NCBI GenBank assembly: GCA_024636015.1
Contig: JAGXHU010000066.1
Span: forward strand, 1 to 43,572
Length of the DNA: 43,572 nucleotides
Direction: 5' to 3'
Source of the DNA: Halothiobacillus sp.
GTDB taxonomy: Bacteria > Pseudomonadota > Gammaproteobacteria > Halothiobacillales > Halothiobacillaceae
Under the pieces are notes generated by a model. That model made no database searches and was not told where the DNA came from. It was given only the letters and a program-made list of their open reading frames with translations. Below, one piece after another: positions 35,959 to 43,495 of the stretch. Positions within the stretch are counted from its first letter, which is position 1. Every line of letters starts with the position of its first letter. The position numbers and the translations under genes were made by a program.

Positions 35959-38109
35959 TCAACCCAGGCCACCGGGTGGCAGGACATCGGACAACGTATC
36001 AAGCCCGGCGCGCATGAGATCGATATTCAAATCAAATGCCCAGCCGGTCGCCAGGGCGGATAGCAAGGCCAATGCCGGCAAGTCGGAAGCCGGAAGAGTC
36101 AGGCAACCGACCTCCTCAGCCCCCTGCACAAATCGGCATTCCCGCGCGTGCAAAATCACGGCCCGTCCGCCCTGCTCGATATGGGCGGCGACCACGGACG
36201 AGGCCGGATTCTGCGTAAAGAACAGCACCGCGCCATCACAGAGTTCAGCCATGTCGACAATCATCGGCTCGTCGGCATTCAACACACCCACCCCGGTCGG
36301 CAGCACCACGTCGATCTGGGTCCGGAATACGCTAAACACCTTTTCGGGAGTGTCGATATGAAATGGACCGATATGCTGGGCGACATCGATTGACGTGACC
36401 ACACCGACTGCACAACGGTCATAAGCCAGGCCTTCACTCAAAATCACCCGGCTGTCGTTCTCGACAATGGCCACTTCAACCGTGTTGTTGATCAGCAAGC
36501 GGTTTGCCGCCACGCGATTGGCCTGATTGCCGGCCGCGATGCAGCGATTCTTCACGAATAGTCCCTGACTGGATGCCATGCCCACCGTACGGCCAACTAG
36601 ACGCAGGAAGTGATTCAACAGATGGGCGCAGGCCGTTTTATGCGCACTGCCGGTAATCCCGACAATGGGAATCCGCCCGGTCTCCTCGGGGCCAAACAAA
36701 TGCTCGATAATGGCATGCCCCACGGGGGCCGGTTCGCCGCTGGCCGGCTTGAGATGCATCAACAAGCCGGGCCCGGCGTTCACCTCGATCACAGCCCCAT
36801 TGACGGCGCGCAGGGGCTGGCTGATATCGGCAGTCACCAGGTCAATCCCGGCGATATCCAAACCCACCACGCGCGCGGCCAGCACGCAGTGTGCTGCCAC
36901 CGACGGATGAACCAGCGCCGTACAATCGTGCGCAACGTTACCATGTCGTGAAATCAGCACCCGCTGCCCGTCGACAGGCACCGAATCCCCGGTCAGCCCC
37001 AAACGCTCCAGCTCCAAACGGGCCGCCGAATCGAGACGGACCAGATTCAGCGGGTGGTTCTCCGTGGTCCCCCGACGCGGATCGCTATTGAGCTGTAACT
37101 CGATCAATTCCAGAACAGTGGAACGGCCATCCCCGATCACGGCTGCCTCTTCGCCCCGCGCCGCCGCGGCAACACGTCCACCGACAACCAGCACCCGATG
37201 CTCCACACCCGGAACGAACCGCTCGATGAGGACGCCACTACCCTCATCCACCGCCACCGCATAAGCATTCGCGACCTCAACTTGCGTCGACAAATTGGTA
37301 AACACCCCACGACCATGGTTGCCATCCTCGGGTTTGATCACCACTGGCATCCCCAAATCGCAAGCAGCGTCCCAGGCATCGTCGGCACTGTCGACCGACC
37401 GCCCTTCCGGCATCGGTATGCCGCAGGACTGCAACAGGGTTTTTGTTAAATTCTTGTCGCGGGAAATCCCTTCGGCAATGGCACTGGTTCGATCCGTTTC
37501 GGCCGTCCAGATCATCCGCCGCGCCGCGCCATAACCGAGCTGCACGAGGCTGCAATTACTCAAGCGAATCGAGGGAATCTTGCGGCTCATCGCGGCATCG
37601 ACAATGCTCGCCGTACTGGGGCCGAGATATCGTTCGTCCTTGAGATCATGCAGCGCCTCAAGCGTGGCGGTCAGATCGAACGGACGATCTTCGATCGCCG
37701 CCAGCAATAGATCCCGCGCCGTATACAACGCCTGACGGGTCACATCTTCATCCCAGGCACTCACGACAACCTTGTAGATGCCACGAATCGGCGTTTCCCG
37801 CGCCTTGCCGAAACCGCCCGGCAACCCGATCAACGTCAGCAGTTCGAGCGTGACATGCTCCATGATGTGCGCCGGCCACGTCCCTTCTTCCAAACGTCGG
37901 AGAAATCCCCCCCGCTCGCCATAGCTGCAACGGTGCTCGACCAATCCCGGCAGCAATTGCACCAACCGGTCGTACAGACCGGGGACGGTATTCGAGGGGC
38001 AGTCTTCCAGATCACCGATATCGACCCATACCTCAAGAACCGGGTAATAGGTCCAGATACTCGGTCCACGGAGGGATAAAAAATTCAGAAACTCAATCGT
38101 TTTCGCCAC
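35959..38109 (-). CDS. Second cyanophycin synthetase (CphA2/CphA' type), Mur P-loop degenerate
   Basis: This 716-residue paralogue of the downstream cphA has the same N-terminal and ATP-grasp layout (RTSAIAEGISRDKNLTKTLL, KPEDGNHGRGVFTN). The Mur-like domain is short and lacks the C-terminal domain. Its P-loop reads G-S-A-H-K-T (487-492): the essential Gly of GTNGKT is replaced by His490, although Lys491 and Thr492 remain. In cyanobacterial CphA2, a similarly reduced Mur domain goes with polymerising beta-Asp-Arg dipeptides instead of free amino acids. A CphA' of betaproteobacteria is another comparison. The start is GTG 38109 with AGGA seven bases upstream. It is first in the operon and diverges from the ABC transporter gene. 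Confidence 0.88.
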   Translation of the reverse strand: MAKTIEFLNFLSLRGPSIWTYYPVLEVWVDIGDLEDCPSNTVPGLYDRLVQLLPGLVEHRCSYGERGGFLRRLEEGTWPAHIMEHVTLELLTLIGLPGGFGKARETPIRGIYKVVVSAWDEDVTRQALYTARDLLLAAIEDRPFDLTATLEALHDLKDERYLGPSTASIVDAAMSRKIPSIRLSNCSLVQLGYGAARRMIWTAETDRTSAIAEGISRDKNLTKTLLQSCGIPMPEGRSVDSADDAWDAACDLGMPVVIKPEDGNHGRGVFTNLSTQVEVANAYAVAVDEGSGVLIERFVPGVEHRVLVVGGRVAAAARGEEAAVIGDGRSTVLELIELQLNSDPRRGTTENHPLNLVRLDSAARLELERLGLTGDSVPVDGQRVLISRHGNVAHDCTALVHPSVAAHCVLAARVVGLDIAGIDLVTADISQPLRAVNGAVIEVNAGPGLLMHLKPASGEPAPVGHAIIEHLFGPEETGRIPIVGITGSAHKTACAHLLNHFLRLVGRTVGMASSQGLFVKNRCIAAGNQANRVAANRLLINNTVEVAIVENDSRVILSEGLAYDRCAVGVVTSIDVAQHIGPFHIDTPEKVFSVFRTQIDVVLPTGVGVLNADEPMIVDMAELCDGAVLFFTQNPASSVVAAHIEQGGRAVILHARECRFVQGAEEVGCLTLPASDLPALALLSALATGWAFDLNIDLMRAGLDTLSDVLPPGGLG

Positions 38110-38119
38110 ACATCCATCC

Positions 38120-38180
38120 TACAAGCCAGTTTTGCTGCAATTCTTGGCGCCCAACATAAACAGGGTGGGTACAAGCCAGT
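38120..38180. repeat. 11-nt direct repeat in the cyanophycin divergent promoter region
   Basis: TACAAGCCAGT occurs at 38120-38130 and again at 38170-38180, exactly 50 bp apart (about five helical turns). The first copy overlaps the likely leader of the minus-strand synthetase and the second lies in the hairpin loop region. The spacer between divergent cyanophycin genes is a natural place for a nitrogen or arginine regulator. Confidence 0.5.
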
Positions 38181-38194
38181 CTGTACCCACCCTG
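38161..38194. promoter_or_regulatory. 13-bp perfect inverted repeat (hairpin) between divergent cyanophycin genes
   Basis: The arms CAGGGTGGGTACA (38161-38173) and TGTACCCACCCTG (38182-38194) are perfectly complementary with an 8-nt loop. No T run follows on either strand strongly enough for a terminator, and both flanking genes read away from it. It could be an operator dyad or a structured leader. The rest of 38110-38429 contains no gene. Confidence 0.6.
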
Positions 38195-38429
38195 AAATCA
38201 GGAGTCAATCGGGGAAAAACGCCCCGGATAATCAACGTGGGAAGCCGCCACGCCTGACGACGAATGGGTCGTGGCGAAAGCCGCCAACTACATACAATCC
38301 ATTCATCGCCGTATAAGATATTCCTTTATTCATTTACTCGTCAAAATAAGTCCGTCAAGCCATCATTCCCCGCGACATAATTCCGGGAAACCCGATGAAA
38401 TAAAGAGACTTTCCCCAGGAACCCGAACC

Positions 38430-40634
38430 GTGACCGACGCGCATGATTTACCCCTCTTAGCGCCCACATTGGCAAGTCTGCCGCTGGACCTCTCACCTGA
38501 CCTGCATTTTTTGTCACGTGAATTGATCCTCTCTCCCCAAGCATTCACATTACACACCGCCGACCAAGAGCCCGAAGCAAGCTGGCCCATTGAAGGCGCC
38601 GATCTCAAGCTCCAGCTTGGCGATCATGCCGGCGTGGGTTCATTGAAACTGATCGATGCGCATCAAGTGCGGGCGCATTGGCGTTTCACGATGTCCAAAA
38701 TGCCTGCTGCGCAAAACATGGTTGCCCAGTTCAATGCCCTGCAACGCGCTCGGTCCGAGGCTCAACCCGATACCCAGGAACAGGCGAAGATGCCCGCCGA
38801 ATGGCCGGAGGAAAGCAGCGAATCCCTGTCGCCCCCATCAACCTGGACCCTGTTCCGGCTATGGCGCTTTGCTAAACCCTATCGTGCCCAATTACTGCTG
38901 GGTTTCGGCCTCACGGTGGCCGCCACGGCCGCCACGCTGGTGCCCCCCTACCTCACCATGCCCTTGATGGATGACGTATTGATTCCCTACCAGAACGGAG
39001 TACCCATTCAGGCCACCACCGTCATGAAGTATCTGGCCGGCTTGTTCGGCGCCGCCTTTATTGCCTGGAGCCTGGGCTGGGCGCGCACCTATATCCTCGC
39101 CCGCGTCAGCGAACGGATCGGTGCCGATATCCGCACCGCGACCTACAATCACCTCCTAAACCTGTCGCTGGACTATTTCGGCAGCAAACGCACGGGGGAC
39201 CTCATGGCACGCATCGGCTCAGAAACCGATCGAATCAACGTATTTCTGTCCCTGCACCTGCTCGACTTCGCCACCGATGTGCTGATGATCACCATGACGG
39301 TCATCATCCTGTTTTCCATCAACCCCTGGCTGGCATTGGTCACACTGTTCCCCCTGCCGCTCATTGCCTGGATGATCCATCTCGTGCGCGACCGCTTGCG
39401 CACGGGATTCGAACGGGTAGATCGCGTGTGGTCGCAGGTAACCAACATCCTCTCCGACACCATCCCCGGGATTCGGGTCGTCAAAGCCTTTTCGCAAGAG
39501 GCCCGCGAGGGGGAACGTTTTTATCAGGCCAATCGACAAAACCTCCGAATCAATGATCGGGTCAACCGCATCTGGTCGCTATTTGCGCCCTCCGTCACAG
39601 CGCTGACCGAACTGGGCCTTCTGATCGTCTGGGCATTCGGGATCTGGCAGGTGTCGCAGGGCGCCATTACCGTGGGGGTGCTAACGGCCTTTCTCGCCTA
39701 TATTGGCCGTTTTTATGCGCGCATGGACTCCATGAGCCGAATCGTCTCCGTCACCCAGAAAACCGCCGCCGGCGCCAAACGGATCTTCGATATCCTGGAC
39801 CATACCGCCAGTGTGCCCGAACCCCTCCACCCTCAACCACTCGCCGGGCGTCCTGCGGCCATCAGCCTCGATCAGGTCGGTTTTCGGCACGGAAATCGGG
39901 GCATCCTGCACGACATTCATCTCGACATCCAGCCGGGATCCATGGTGGGTCTGGTCGGGCACAGCGGATCGGGTAAAACCACCCTCGTCAATCTGATTGC
40001 GCGCTTTTACGATGTATCCGCTGGCCAAATCCGGCTCGACGGCACCGATATCCGGCAATTTTCCGTGACCGAATATCGTCGTCAGATCGGACTGGTGCTC
40101 CAGGAGCCCTTCCTATTTTTCGGCACAGTGGCCGACAACATCGCCTATGGAAACCCGGACGCCAGCCGGTCCGACATTATCCAGGCAGCCCGCGCGGCTC
40201 ACGCCCACGAATTCATCCTGAAACTGCCCCAAGGCTATGACTCACTCGTTGGCGAGCGGGGACAGGCTCTGTCGGGCGGTGAACGACAACGCATTTCCAT
40301 TGCGCGCGCCCTGCTGATCAATCCCAAGATACTGATTCTGGACGAAGCCACCGCCTCGGTGGATACTGAAACCGAGCGGGAGATCCAGCAGGCACTGGAT
40401 AATCTGGTCAAGGGCCGCACCACCATCGCCATTGCCCACCGGCTATCGACCCTGCGTCAGGCCGACATGCTCGTGGTGCTCGATCAGGGCCGCATAGTTG
40501 AAACCGGTCGGCATGACGAACTGCTGGCGAAGCACGGTCATTATTTCCGGCTCTATCAGGCGCAACTCAAGCTGAACGCAGAACCACTGCCCCTCGACAC
40601 TGCGACCGAAGGTACGCCCCATGCAACTGACTGA
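38430..40634 (+). CDS. ABC transporter (fused membrane and ATPase domains), cyanophycin-associated
   Basis: This half-transporter of 734 residues resembles MsbA and other exporters. A hydrophilic N-terminal extension of about 140 residues precedes six helices (about 150-460). The ATPase has Walker A GHSGSGKTTLVN (about 510), signature LSGGERQRISIARALL, Walker B LILDEATASVD and switch AIAHRLSTLRQ. The GTG start at 38430 follows AGGA by nine bases; the frame is open 53 codons further without support. Its stop overlaps a DUF1854 gene by 14 bp. This ABC-DUF1854 pair beside two cyanophycin synthetases is a known gene neighbourhood in beta- and gammaproteobacteria, but the transported substance is unknown. 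Confidence 0.92.
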   Translation: MTDAHDLPLLAPTLASLPLDLSPDLHFLSRELILSPQAFTLHTADQEPEASWPIEGADLKLQLGDHAGVGSLKLIDAHQVRAHWRFTMSKMPAAQNMVAQFNALQRARSEAQPDTQEQAKMPAEWPEESSESLSPPSTWTLFRLWRFAKPYRAQLLLGFGLTVAATAATLVPPYLTMPLMDDVLIPYQNGVPIQATTVMKYLAGLFGAAFIAWSLGWARTYILARVSERIGADIRTATYNHLLNLSLDYFGSKRTGDLMARIGSETDRINVFLSLHLLDFATDVLMITMTVIILFSINPWLALVTLFPLPLIAWMIHLVRDRLRTGFERVDRVWSQVTNILSDTIPGIRVVKAFSQEAREGERFYQANRQNLRINDRVNRIWSLFAPSVTALTELGLLIVWAFGIWQVSQGAITVGVLTAFLAYIGRFYARMDSMSRIVSVTQKTAAGAKRIFDILDHTASVPEPLHPQPLAGRPAAISLDQVGFRHGNRGILHDIHLDIQPGSMVGLVGHSGSGKTTLVNLIARFYDVSAGQIRLDGTDIRQFSVTEYRRQIGLVLQEPFLFFGTVADNIAYGNPDASRSDIIQAARAAHAHEFILKLPQGYDSLVGERGQALSGGERQRISIARALLINPKILILDEATASVDTETEREIQQALDNLVKGRTTIAIAHRLSTLRQADMLVVLDQGRIVETGRHDELLAKHGHYFRLYQAQLKLNAEPLPLDTATEGTPHATD

Positions 40635-41091
40635 CCGCATGCTGACCCTCGACCCGTTCGGCACACTGCAACTCCAGACTGGCGCAAACGAAGCCCCTGT
40701 TGACGTGGTGCCGGTGCGCGCCTTCCCCCTCGGCTGTCCCCGCCAGTTCATCGCACTGGTCGATCAACAGGGTCATGAGCGCTTTTGGATCGATGATCTC
40801 GATACGCTGCCACCCGAAACGGCGGCCCAGATCGAAGCCAACCTGGCTCAGCGAGAACTGATTCCCCGGATCCTGCGTATCCGCAATGTATCAAGCTACG
40901 CCACGCCAAGCCGTTGGAGCCTAGAAACCGATCACGGCTCAGCAGAGCTGTTATTGAAGACCGAGGATGATATTCGCTACCTTCCATCTGGCGCCCTGCT
41001 GATTACCGACAAATTCGGCCTGCCATTTCTGATACCACAGCAGTCTGAACTGGATCACCACAGCCAGCGGCTGCTCGCGCGATTTCTCTGA
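40621..41091 (+). CDS. DUF1854 protein, cyanophycin-associated
   Basis: This 156-residue soluble protein belongs to the DUF1854 family, which is usually encoded next to the ABC transporter of cyanophycin loci. Characteristic text includes AFPLGCPRQFIALVD, LPPETAAQIEANLAQRELIPRILRI, and WSLETDHGSAELLLKTEDDIRYLP followed by GALLITDKFGLPFLIP. The C-terminal half looks like a small beta domain that could contact the transporter's extension. ATG 40621 lies 14 bases inside the transporter gene, so the two are translationally coupled. The function is unknown; I infer a transporter accessory role only from this coupling. Confidence 0.88.
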   Translation: MQLTDRMLTLDPFGTLQLQTGANEAPVDVVPVRAFPLGCPRQFIALVDQQGHERFWIDDLDTLPPETAAQIEANLAQRELIPRILRIRNVSSYATPSRWSLETDHGSAELLLKTEDDIRYLPSGALLITDKFGLPFLIPQQSELDHHSQRLLARFL

Positions 41092-41166
41092 CCGGATTCG
41101 GGCACCCCAGTCAGCGCTGATGATAACGAGCCCAGTTTGAAGCGATGTAAAACGTGAGGAGTTACC

Positions 41167-41685
41167 ATGAATATCCAGAAGTACATGAACAAAAAAACGG
41201 CCATCGCCGTGGCACTGGGCTTCGGTCTGAATCTCGCCATAACCACGGTCCAGGCTGCCGATGAACCACCGGTCATCACCATCAAGCGGCTCTCCATGGA
41301 AATGGCGCTCAAGGCAGCCGAAGCGGCCATCCACACGTGCCGGGGCAAAGGGATCCAGATCGGCGTCACCGTCGTTGATCGGGGCGGAAACCCCCAGGTG
41401 GTTCTACGCGACGTGCTTGCGCCGGATTTGACGCTCACCATTTCGCGTATGAAGGCCTACACGGCCATATCATTCACTGCGCCCACCTCGTCCCTGGGTG
41501 ACCGCGGAGATAGCGCCCTGGGCCGCGTACCGGGGCTATTCTTCGGGGCAGGCGGCGTACCGATCCAGGCCGGCGGCCAAACCTATGGCGCCATTGGCGT
41601 TTCTGGCGCCCCTTCGGGCAAAACAGACGAAGAATGTGCCCGCGCTGGTGCCAAGGTCATCGAGGACGAACTCGAACTGATGTAA
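41167..41685 (+). CDS. Secreted GlcG/HbpS-family protein (DUF336)
   Basis: This 172-residue protein has a signal peptide (positively charged start, hydrophobic core to about residue 28, cleavage near VQA-ADE). A GlcG/HbpS domain follows, with ALKAAEAAIHTCRGKGIQIGVTVVDRGG, SRMKAYTAISFTAPTS, PGLFFGAGGVPIQ and GAIGVSGAPSGKTDEECARAG. Proteins of this fold bind haem or corrinoid-like ligands (HbpS) or occur in glycolate and cobalamin-related operons; the ligand here is unknown. GAGGAG lies six bases before the ATG. It has its own leader and is probably not part of the cyanophycin operon. Confidence 0.9.
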   Translation: MNIQKYMNKKTAIAVALGFGLNLAITTVQAADEPPVITIKRLSMEMALKAAEAAIHTCRGKGIQIGVTVVDRGGNPQVVLRDVLAPDLTLTISRMKAYTAISFTAPTSSLGDRGDSALGRVPGLFFGAGGVPIQAGGQTYGAIGVSGAPSGKTDEECARAGAKVIEDELELM

Positions 41686-41799
41686 GGATTCCAAGTAGAA
41701 GCACGCTCCCAGGTCGGTCGGATGTCCAAAAATATCGAATTCAGCCTTGACGCCACCGGCCTTGATCATTAATATGCCGCTCCACGTTGCAAGACGTAT

Positions 41800-41875
41800 T
41801 CCCTGATAGCTCAGTTGGTAGAGCAAATGACTGTTAATCATTGGGTCGTAGGTTCGAGTCCTACTCAGGGAGCCA
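41800..41875 (+). tRNA. tRNA-Asn (anticodon GTT)
   Basis: A 76-nt cloverleaf: acceptor TCCCTGA pairs with TCAGGGA, D-arm AGCTCAGTTGGTAGAGC, anticodon loop CTGTTAA with GTT at 41833-41835, T-arm GTAGGTTCGAGTCCTAC, and an encoded CCA end. It is the first of four clustered tRNA genes. Confidence 0.97.
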
Positions 41876-41876
41876 A

Positions 41877-41953
41877 GCGCCCGTAGCTCAGTTGGATAGA
41901 GTATCTGGCTACGAACCAGAGGGTCGGAGGTTCGAATCCTTCCGGGCGCACCA
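41877..41953 (+). tRNA. tRNA-Arg (anticodon ACG)
   Basis: A 77-nt cloverleaf: acceptor GCGCCCG pairs with CGGGCGC, anticodon ACG at 41911-41913 (A34 is expected to be edited to inosine by TadA), T-arm GGAGGTTCGAATCCTTCC, and an encoded CCA. Part of its T-arm is repeated at 42320-42332. Confidence 0.97.
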
Positions 41954-41954
41954 T

Positions 41955-42030
41955 GTCCCCATCGTCTAGAGGCCTAGGACATCGCCCTTTCACGGCGGTA
42001 ACCGGGGTTCGAATCCCCGTGGGGACGCCA
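41955..42030 (+). tRNA. tRNA-Glu (anticodon TTC), copy 1
   Basis: A 76-nt cloverleaf: acceptor GTCCCCA pairs with TGGGGAC, anticodon loop CTTTCAC with TTC at 41989-41991, T-arm CGGGGTTCGAATCCCCG, and encoded CCA. It is identical to copy 2 located 175 bp downstream. Confidence 0.97.
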
Positions 42031-42129
42031 ATTTCCCGATTAACTGGATCATCGATTCAATTGATCATCGAACCGTAAAGGTTCAGCATAGAACAGACCA
42101 CAGAGTCGCGAGACTCGAATTGCCTCATT

Positions 42130-42205
42130 GTCCCCATCGTCTAGAGGCCTAGGACATCGCCCTTTCACGGCGGTAACCGGGGTTCGAATCCCCGTGGGGA
42201 CGCCA
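42130..42205 (+). tRNA. tRNA-Glu (anticodon TTC), copy 2
   Basis: It is identical over all 76 nt to the copy at 41955-42030. The 99-bp spacer between the copies is unique and contains a short direct repeat GATCATCGA (42047-42055 and 42063-42071). Confidence 0.97.
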
Positions 42206-42285
42206 AACCATACTATCCCTTGAAATTCATGCAGTTAAATAACATCGAACTGCGCTTTCAGTCAAAGGGAAATAAATCACAATCT

Positions 42286-42318
42286 AGGCTCTGGAGAACT
42301 TCTCTAGAGCCTTTTTTT
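42286..42318 (+). terminator. Rho-independent terminator of the tRNA operon
   Basis: The 12-nt arms 42286-42297 (AGGCTCT then GGAGA) and 42301-42312 pair with one internal mismatch, and a run of seven T follows. It marks the end of the tRNA transcript and the boundary to the following atypical sequence. Confidence 0.9.
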
Positions 42319-42319
42319 A

Positions 42320-42332
42320 TTCGAATCCTTCC
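42320..42332 (+). repeat. 13-nt exact copy of the tRNA-Arg T-arm
   Basis: TTCGAATCCTTCC here is identical to 41931-41943 in tRNA-Arg. It lies just beyond the tRNA terminator, where the sequence changes character. It could be a remnant attachment site of an element that inserted at the tRNA, or chance. Confidence 0.35.
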
Positions 42333-42907
42333 ATACAGCGCAAAGCATCTAAACGTTCAGGTGCGCGGCTATATTTTGGGCCTCCTTCCTGCAACCGGCG
42401 GTGAGCGTTCAGTACGACGGATAGAAAGATCATGGGTCTTCTATCTCGCCAGTAATTTACTTTATTTTATGTACAATTTTGGTGAACTTACCGAGAAACC
42501 CAAAGGCCCGCTTCTCAGCCAAAACAGACGACGGCCTCCCACCGGTTAACGTCTTCACCCGATCCTTTTTACAGACGGTTGTGAAAACGGGGTAGCCCCC
42601 CTCTCCTTCAATTTCCACTCCGCTCCTGACGGACTGGATGCCCATCCACAGAACCAAGTTGAAAGTGCTCCCCGGTCCTGCGCTGGTGCTACGGATGGCG
42701 CGCCTAAACGGCTTCCCCCTGCCTTCGGCGGCTATACGACACCAAAATCAAGCAGGGCTATTGAATTTACAGGCGGTTACTGTGATGCTGGTGCCAAATA
42801 ACCTTGCCGGTCCGCTACCGAATTGGCAATTGAGCAGGAGGTGTACTTACCTCCACTCACGAAGCCCTCTATTTCCGCAAGGATCAATAAGAACATAGGG
42901 ATAGACG
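42333..42907. other. AT-richer stretch without a supported gene, start of the integron-cassette region
   Basis: About 575 bp in which open frames are short and cross without ribosome sites. I see no gene. An imperfect stop-to-stop frame at 42545-42800 (plus strand) reads FHSAPDGLDAHPQ and ends CDAGAK, but has no start codon with support and may be a gene remnant. GGAGGT and ACCTCC at 42837-42842 and 42849-42854 form a 6-bp inverted repeat. No attC-like site was found in this stretch. Confidence 0.4.
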
Positions 42908-42985
42908 ATGACAAAACATGTTATGCACCTATTCACCAAAAAATATACACCTCCCAAGGTGTATATTGCACGTTGGGCCCCATGA
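42908..42985 (+). CDS. 25-codon leader ORF in front of the cassette gene
   Basis: An ATG at 42908, preceded by a weak GGGA, opens a short frame MTKHVMHLFTKKYTPPKVY... of 25 residues. Its TGA overlaps the ATG of the next gene at 42982 as ATGA. A perfect inverted repeat (42942-42967) lies inside it. It could be a leader that sets translation of the next gene, or the 5' end of an older frame. Real expression is uncertain. Confidence 0.35.
   Translation: MTKHVMHLFTKKYTPPKVYIARWAP
42942..42967. promoter_or_regulatory. Perfect 10-bp inverted repeat with 6-nt loop upstream of the cassette gene
   Basis: Arms AATATACACC (42942-42951) and GGTGTATATT (42958-42967) are perfectly complementary around TCCCAA. 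It ends 14 bases before the ATG at 42982, so it could form an mRNA hairpin affecting initiation or be a protein-binding dyad. Confidence 0.55.
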
Positions 42986-43431
42986 ACAATATCTACGACA
43001 CCATCTTGTGGCTTAAATCTGAGAGCACAGGCAAACAGTTTCCTGTCGTTTTATTTTCCGCCGATACGGACATGGCAACGGCAGGCTGGGTCACGCTAAC
43101 GAGCATAGAAAAGTACGAGGTGGTCGTTTCTGAGCTAACAGCGGAGGAATACCGTGCAACAGCCAATGGCTCGTCTGGTTACCTGCAAGTCGAGAAGCGC
43201 ATAAATGCTGCTCTTGGCAGAGCAGATTTAAAGTGTCCGTGGTTTGTCCGTGCGGAGGAATCGGGTCCCAGCGGGAAGAACTTGTCGTTTCAAGAGTTCA
43301 AAAAAGTCTACCGTCCGCCGGCCATCTACTATCGGGACATCTTCCAACCAGACGCGGTAGCGGTAGAAGTGTCTCGTGTCTCACTCAGTCAGTTTGAGCA
43401 GGCCGGTGGCAAGCTGGTTGTCGTGCAATGA
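42982..43431 (+). CDS. Unrecognised integron cassette protein
   Basis: A 149-residue protein starting MNNIYDTILWLKSEST and ending KLVVVQ. It has no signal peptide or membrane segment, and alternates beta-type strands (FPVVLFSADTD, WVTLTSIEKYEVVVS) with a charged helix (LQVEKRINAALGRA). I do not recognise a family. The open frame continues upstream to a TTG at 42823, but ATG 42982 is the first conventional start and overlaps a short leader ORF. Its stop codon lies one base before an attC site, the normal position of a cassette gene. The gene is more AT-rich and uses rarer codons than the rest of the window, which fits transfer. Confidence 0.65.
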   Translation: MNNIYDTILWLKSESTGKQFPVVLFSADTDMATAGWVTLTSIEKYEVVVSELTAEEYRATANGSSGYLQVEKRINAALGRADLKCPWFVRAEESGPSGKNLSFQEFKKVYRPPAIYYRDIFQPDAVAVEVSRVSLSQFEQAGGKLVVVQ

Positions 43432-43432
43432 G

Positions 43433-43495
43433 GCCCAACGAATAAGGTTAGATCGTGATCGCGAAGCGAGCCACGATCTGAACCGGTTGTTGGAC
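43433..43495 (+). mobile_element. Integron attC recombination site
   Basis: This 63-bp imperfect palindrome starts with R'' GCCCAAC (43433-43439, matching RYYYAAC) and ends with R' GTTGGAC (43489-43495, matching GTTRRRY). Inside, GGTTAGATCGTG pairs with CACGATCTGAACC, leaving a single unpaired G. This extrahelical base is the hallmark by which integron integrases choose the bottom strand. The loop contains GCGAAGCG. Cleavage is expected between G43489 and T43490. It directly follows the stop of the cassette gene. The 77 bp beyond it (43496-43572) would begin the next cassette or the flank and contain no recognisable start of a gene. No integrase gene is in the window. Confidence 0.82.

Noticed and set aside
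42234..42240. GTTAAAT as an attI or attC core upstream of the cassette
   Set aside because: It matches GTTRRRY but has no paired RYYYAAC or palindrome; such a heptamer is expected by chance in this length.
42220..42549. 109-codon frame after the tRNA genes
   Set aside because: It reads straight through the tRNA operon terminator, has no ribosome site and shows no protein-like pattern.
42457..42657. 66-codon minus-strand frame in the cassette region
   Set aside because: It has a weak start and no recognised family; I could not separate it from chance.
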